Shown one piece after another: positions 58,271-64,000 of a DNA stretch of 64,000 nucleotides. Every line of letters starts with the position of its first letter. The stretch's first letter is position 1. The stretch is from Selaginella moellendorffii (lineage: Eukaryota > Streptophyta > Lycopodiopsida > Selaginellales > Selaginellaceae): assembly GCF_000143415.4 (NCBI RefSeq), contig NW_003314319.1, positions 710,365 to 774,364 of the forward strand, written 5' to 3'. The translations under genes were made by a program, and so were the position numbers. Under the pieces are notes generated by a model that saw only the letters and a program-made list of their open reading frames with translations, ran no database searches and was not told the origin of the DNA.

Positions 58271-61200
58271 CGAGAGCCGGCATTTTCGTCGCAGCGCCCT
58301 GGATGTACACGGCCTGGATCCGCTTCTCACGCTTGATGCGCAGAGTGAGAGGCAACCCCTGCGTTAATCCGAGCCAAGCGTAAGTATCAAAAGGTTGGAA
58401 TAGCAGCTCCTTACAGTTGGTCCGATCTTATACAGCGTCAGCGTTCCAGCAGCTCCTTGAAAGGGATTCCTTTGTTTGGAACTCGAAAACTCATCACCTC
58501 GTACTCTATTCTCACGTACCTGAGCAGAACAAAGAAGAAAACGAGATTGGGAGGACTCCACAAACACACGCCAAACCATTGGGTTGCGGACTTGTAGCGC
58601 CGGCCCAGCGGGTCACCGAGGGCGTTTACAAATCGTCGCAGCTTGTGCATGCCAATGTATCCCGTAGCACTGGACGATTGTAAAGTTAGTTCCACAAGGA
58701 CTTGAACGTAAGTAAGTGGCTTACTTGGGATCGAATGGTTCTTGGCTCCACAAGTTTCGATATGCTAACAGGTGCTCTGGCATAACCATAGAGTTCTCGT
58801 TCAAAAGGCCGAAGGTTACAGCATCCAGTATCACAGCCACGAACAAGTTCATGAATATGTGACTCCTGACCAAGACCAAGAAGGTGAAGAAGATAGTCCC
58901 GCCCTCTGGATAGCCACAATCATCGCCGAGTAGTGTTTTACCGTTGGTGCAGGCGGGTGCATCAATTGTGGTATCCATCATAACGCAAGACCAGTTAATG
59001 AAAGCGTTGACGAAAGTGTGAAAGTTGACAGACGGGCCAATGCAGGTCCCTTCCTTCATTGCACTGAAGAATTGGAAAGCCATCCCTGCAAACATATACA
59101 TGAAAATTGCGAGAAGAACGAGTATCTCAGCTACAGTTGGCAAACAGATGAACATTGTTCGCATAATAACCCGCGCTCTCACTACATGAGGAATGATGCA
59201 AAAAACTTGAGCAATGTAGGCAGTGCGGCCGACATAGCCCCTCACCGTTCCCTTCTTTCCCAAGAGACCAATGGCGGCCATTATGGAGAGTCCAAACGTC
59301 ATCTGCCGTGCAACCTCGTTCTTATAGACCTTCCACTGGAGAAAGGAAAAACCAGGTGGTCAAACAAAAAACAATCGAGAAAAAGATGAATGAGGTACCT
59401 CGTCGCCAAGGAACTTCATCACGGATTCGAGCAGGAAATATGTTGTAATCTCACAGTGAGCCATCTGACGCCGGTCCGAAACAACTGCCGACTGCCCAGC
59501 ATAGTTAGTCGCAAGTAGCCCAGAGTAGCCAAGGAGTGCGAGGATCATGCACTTTTGATATGTGGGATTGCGAATCAAGTAGAAGCACATCCCCCGGATG
59601 GGATTGCTTGGTCGTCGAGCCAGCGGAATAGCATAATTTTTCTGGATGATACAGTTCATGTCCCTCCACAGCTTCTGCCTCTCTGTGAGAAGAACTGCTC
59701 CAGAATTTTTTTCAAACTCGTTGATAAACACCCCGATGAAAACTGACGATATAAAATCCCCCGATACAGCAGAATGCCACGAAAAACAAGGCGTTGACAG
59801 GACTTGCGTTCCGAACAGGCTGGTCTTCCCTAGTGATGTCCATGACAGGATACATGAAGTGCGTCAGCCAGTTGTCGAAAGTGGAGCAGGCGAACATACT
59901 GAGGAGGGCATTCTGGATGTCGTCGAAGTGGAAAACGTTATTAACCCAGGCTCGCGGAGCAAGGATGCCGATGTCATTAACATAGAGGCCGGTACAATAT
60001 GCTCGGTGCGTGATTGTCGGGTCATTGCATTATTATATTTCACAGGTAATTCGATAATAATGACCTCAGTCCTGTAAACCGAACCACGAAACGAAATGAC
60101 CGAAGAGAAGTAAACGCACCGACGGTTGGTATGGAAGTTTCATCCTCAGCGTTATACTTCAGAAGAATAAGCGCATCGGTGACGAGAATAAACAAGTCCA
60201 AGATGTTGTACCAGGCACTCACGTATGCGTCTGGCGCAAAATAAGTCCCTGTGCAACGATCTTCATCAAACAGTCTAGCAAAAAGACCTGCTCCAAAACA
60301 ATGTACAATGTCGAGCAAAATAAGATAAGCATGTGCTCACCACAAAGTTGATCTTCTGCAGACTCCAGATGAAATCGGGGACAATTTTTGGACTGCTGAG
60401 AATCTCGTCCAGAGTTATCACGGCATCTTGAAGTGCGGTTCTTGAACCCCTCCTTTCACCGATATTAGACGGAAAACCAGAAACCTGTAAAACTTGGGAA
60501 GAACGCCTGTGACGCGACAGCGGTGCTTCAGAAGACTCTGCAGCTGGAACGACCGATGGTGGGGCCTCTAAAGCGGATCCAGTAAGACCCCCATTTTTGC
60601 AATATACTTCTTCGAAGAGTAAAACCACCGCATAATTCTTATTGATGTTAAATTTGGAAACGAATGAGAACTGAGTGCCACAATAGATGTGAAAACAACT
60701 ATCAAGTCCAGCAAATTCATTCCTGAAAATTTCGGGATCAGACCAGAAGACAACATGAACAAAGAACTCACCATCGTCAAGAAAGTCGCCAGGACCGTAT
60801 GCTAGAAAGCGCAGCAGAAGTTCCCCGCTGAAAGCAAAAAGCATTACTGCTTGCAACCCGTCTGCATACAAAATTTATCATGCTGAACGAATAGAAAGGA
60901 AGTCGTGAAATGAATACTGAGCGTATGCAACAACCGTTTTGACATCCCATACTTGAAGGACGATAAGAGCACGACGTTAATGGTGACACTGAGAAGTACT
61001 CCCCACTCAAACTTGGGATGTTCAACGATGTCGCGGACTGTCAACGCTGCTTGAACTCCTATCGTCATACTTCGACTGAAAGACCTACTGGACCGCACTC
61101 TCATTGATCTGGCTTGAAGGGCAGTCCGCAGGGAGGTCCGTGTCCGACTTAATGCTCTGCTACACCTTTCTTGACCTGTTGAGTAAGCGGTTATACCATG

Positions 61201-63010
61201 GCATGTGCGAGTCGGCTTTGACGATATTGTCTTTCAGCACTTACCGAGGTTCTATGGGCTTTCCTCAGCAAAGCCTGGATAATAACAGCTTAACTTAAGC
61301 CTGATCATTTGGTGATGTCAAGCGTTGATATGTGAACTCCATGCTAGGGACAGGGGGTGATGGGAAATCAGTAAACAAGTGTGCACCTGATGCTCTGATC
61401 GAACACGAAGAAATACACCACTGATACCGGCGATGAAAACGTCCGCCAGGAAATATGTACCCAGAACAGTTAACGTCATAAAGTAAGAATCTGTGATGCA
61501 ATGGCTTGTGTAAGCAATAAAAGAAAAAATGTCAACGCCTTACTGGCTCGCTCCCCTTCAGCATCCTTCACATCATGCATGACGAGGCTCCATCCTTCCA
61601 AAGTTATCACCTGCAGAGTGACCACTTTGAAGTGTGCTAAGGCGATAAGATGCTATGAAGTGACACAAACCTGAAACATGGTAAGCAGCGAATACCAGAG
61701 ATAATCAAAAGCTGTCGCTCCATGGTTGGGATTCTCGTGTGTCTACAAACAAAGAGATGGATAAGGAATGAGCTTATAGAAAAAACACATCATACAGTTC
61801 TGAAATGGTGGACGTACGTAGCAGCCAGCAGCTTTTTCGTCACAAAAGCGCATGGGATAAGCAAGTTGCTTGTCCGCTATTCGAAAGCACCTGCCCAGGA
61901 GGATTTTGATATCACATGATAAGAACTATCGAGATTACCTTTGATTCATCGAGTTTTGCAAGATCTGCGTGCCGAGTAGAGAATAGAAAACCAACAGAAA
62001 GAACGTCAAAAGGATAACGTTTTGGAGAGGACCAACGCTCTTTTTCACGGCCGCCATGATGGTCTATTGTAAAGTGTTAACAATGCACAAATCAGAAATT
62101 TACAAACCATACTATGACATCGGCAAAAAATGTGACTTGATTCAACGCTAGCAGGACCCGAAACACGCGGAACACGGCTATCCACGAAAAAATCATGTGC
62201 AGTTATGCACCTCCCAAAGAGCTGGTGAAACACTTACGACCATCAAATACAAAACCTGAACATTACCAGGAATCGAAAACAATGACAAAGTCGAGCCTAT
62301 TGTATGGATTCCGCATGTAGCAGTGACGACCTCTGATAAAACCAAGAGCCAAAATTTGTAACACCATTTCAATCCTACAAACACAAGTGTGAGGGGAAAC
62401 CTCGAAGAGGGAAACAACGATTACGTATAAAGCGCTGTGATGAGCCCATCCAGGAAATCGATGTTGAAACTCCACACATGTGTCCATTGTTCATGCCTAG
62501 ACCCCGCCATTGCTTGAAAGACAAGCATTACCATATGGGAGCATATGAGAAACACAAGAATATACTCGGCTCTCCTGCCATCATAGCAGGAAGGATGGTA
62601 AACTTCTATCCACATACTGATTGTAGAGAAGCCTGAAATGTATAAGCATGACGGACTGTAGAGGCTCCAAATTCCAAGCTCCAGTCCCAACAGCACTCTG
62701 CCTTGCCTTTCTTCTTATATTCTAGAAACAGAACATAAGAACTCTCCAAAGTCAAAGGAAGTAAAGTTACCATTGCAGTGTAAGACCTCTTCCAGTTCTT
62801 GGTTGCCATGGAATCGGGAATAGCTTGGGCCAGTTGATCCAGTGCGGCAATCAATGTGGCAGACAAAGACGATGACGCTGCTCGGTCACAATCCGGCGCT
62901 GCTTTGCTCAAGCAGTGAATCGGAGGCAGCCATGTTGGATGCCGAGCTATGAAATCATGATCTTCTTGCGGGACTGGATCAGTGGAAGAAGTATTTCCAG
63001 GCGATCAATC
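58270..63010 (-). pseudogene. four-domain channel copy C, several internal deletions
   Basis: Retains N-terminus and domain I (63.0-61.4 kb), parts of domains II and III, and most of domain IV (59.7-58.75 kb, including ILLLFALLES-type S1 and FMNLFVAVILDAVTFG S6). Losses relative to copy A: domain IV pore codons (about 59000, joining VNAFI to NWSC), domain III S5 and pre-pore (60033), domain III S1 (60385), the domain II pore and II-III linker (60596), and the C-terminal end with part of the IQ region (58270). Yet it keeps coding text lost in A: the S1 frame LICSHMVMLVFQ, an intact leucine codon where A has TAA, and an unbroken S6-to-tail frame. Confidence 0.85.
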
Positions 63011-63028
63011 AATCACTAGCTAAGCTAC

Positions 63029-64000
63029 ATCATAGTTGCAGCTAGACGTGCAAACGTTACAACGTGTTGACGTTTAAATGCCGTTTAAAACGTTTTTTTC
63101 AGGACAATCCAACGTTTACATATTAAAGCCTAAAATGATTAAGAAAACATTAATATGATATTAAGTTTATAAAACCTAACCGAATAACATACTAAAACAA
63201 ATGAAAGAAGAAGCCGTTTTAGTCGTCTTCCGATTCCAAATCATCTTCCATTCCTTCATCGATGCTAAACTCCTCAGCAGCCTGATTTGGTTCCTCAAAA
63301 ACTTATTGCAGATCCAAAATCCTCTTCCAATGAGGCTCCAACTCCAGCTTGTCTATATCAATCTCTAGCATCCTCAAACCTTCACTCTCCAGCTTCTGAG
63401 CAACCCGCAAGTTTGTGTGAATGTAAACCAGCTTCTCAGCATTTGTGGGAAGCAAGCGGGACCTGTGCTTTGTTTGTATCAAGCTCCATGAGCTCAATTC
63501 CTCTCGCATGGAGAAGTGCAAACAACCTAGCTTAAAATCCAGAGAGCCATGCGACGTAGATCAGGCATCTCTAAACCAAAAGAACTCCACTAGGTTACTA
63601 GAAACTTTCTAGTCTCCCGATCTTTGGCAACAGGTAACTTTATTTGCCGTCCAAGCTATTGCTGAAACCTCTCAAACTGTGCCTGCAATCTCAGCTGCAA
63701 GTCCAGATCACCTCCACTATAAATATGCATGTACTCCAGCCAGTTCCCGCGTGCCTCATTGTCCAGCTTGTCGTTCTCTGGGTTATCCCCCAGAAACAGA
63801 GGATGAAGAGCAAAAGCAGCTCCATGAATGACGTTGTGCATTTGATACCACCTTGCCTCCTTCAGACCATGTGATTCAAGTAGGAAATCCTTGATTTGTC
63901 CCACTTCCTCATGTGCATAAATTCTGTTTCGAGCTCCCTATCTTCTCGATCAGCCGATCAACAACTTTAAAGATGAGGCTTGAAGTCACCTCCTCCCGAT
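63029..64000 (-). mobile_element. second hAT-like transposase fragment, running off the right edge
   Basis: Minus-strand pieces include KLVYIHTNLRVAQK at about 63430 (the hAT C-terminal KLV-x-H-x-NLR motif) with an acidic tail, and upstream MHNVIHGAAFALHPLFLG at about 63840, typical of the hAT family with an HPLFL-like block before the dimerisation domain. A stop and a frame change between 63550 and 63650 suggest decay. The left end near 63029-63050 (GTTGCAGCTAGACGTGC) is where copy C homology stops; the other end and any target duplication are outside the window. Confidence 0.6.

Larger units (their letters stand above)
52155..63028. repeat. segmental duplication, copy C
   Basis: Order RPA49 fragment, HMA 3' part, MAP65, NLR, channel, as in copy A but shortened to about 10.9 kb by many deletions. 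Ends at about 63028 where a second transposon begins. Confidence 0.85.

Noticed and set aside
38763-63028. Copies B and C as unmerged alleles placed in tandem by the assembler
   Set aside because: They differ from A and from each other by many indels and kilobase deletions at different sites, far beyond what allelic copies in tandem would show; long reads would still be the final test.

Overview
This is a plant nuclear segment, most likely from a lycophyte such as Selaginella moellendorffii. The evidence is the plant gene families (BIG-type Sec7 exchange factor, CAT amino-acid transporter, P1B-2 zinc ATPase, MAP65, NB-ARC-LRR protein), the very compact genes with GT..AG introns mostly of about 45-70 bp, and telo-box motifs (AAACCCTA) in many promoters. 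The species name is an inference; the families and intron structures are read from the sequence. Exon chains for nine genes close in frame by hand translation, so these models are fairly secure.

Region 1 (1-16.4 kb) is ordinary gene-dense DNA. It holds a BIG-like ARF-GEF (minus, running off the left edge), a decayed unrecognised ORF chain (5.3-6.9 kb), a CAT transporter (minus), an SRm160/SRRM1-like PWI plus RS-domain splicing factor (minus), divergent from it an Enhancer-of-polycomb-like gene (plus), and an intronless FCP1/SCP-type phosphatase.

Region 2 (16.7-38.4 kb) is the parental copy (A) of a large duplicated block: RPA49, HMA zinc/cadmium pump, MAP65, NLR, then a convergent voltage-gated cation channel on the minus strand. 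Copy A carries a hAT transposon with target-site duplication between MAP65 and the NLR. Copy B (38.76-51.69 kb) and copy C (52.15-63.03 kb) repeat the same order, heavily deleted. In B the NLR is split by about 7.5 kb of other DNA holding a MULE-like fragment, an unrecognised secreted protein, a possible TRIM element and damaged thaumatin-like genes. Only copy A keeps apparently intact RPA49, HMA, MAP65 and NLR genes. All three channel copies are broken, each in different places.

The most notable content is the channel: four homologous six-segment domains with pore motifs TLEGW, MAESW, TFENW and NLDNW (an E/E/E/D ring) plus a C-terminal IQ motif, an architecture usually said to be missing from land plants. 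Also notable are the zinc ATPase, whose N-terminus carries a His/Cys module resembling small bacterial zinc proteins, and the NLR, whose N-terminus is built of exon-encoded tandem modules. The last kilobase is a fragment of a second hAT transposase.
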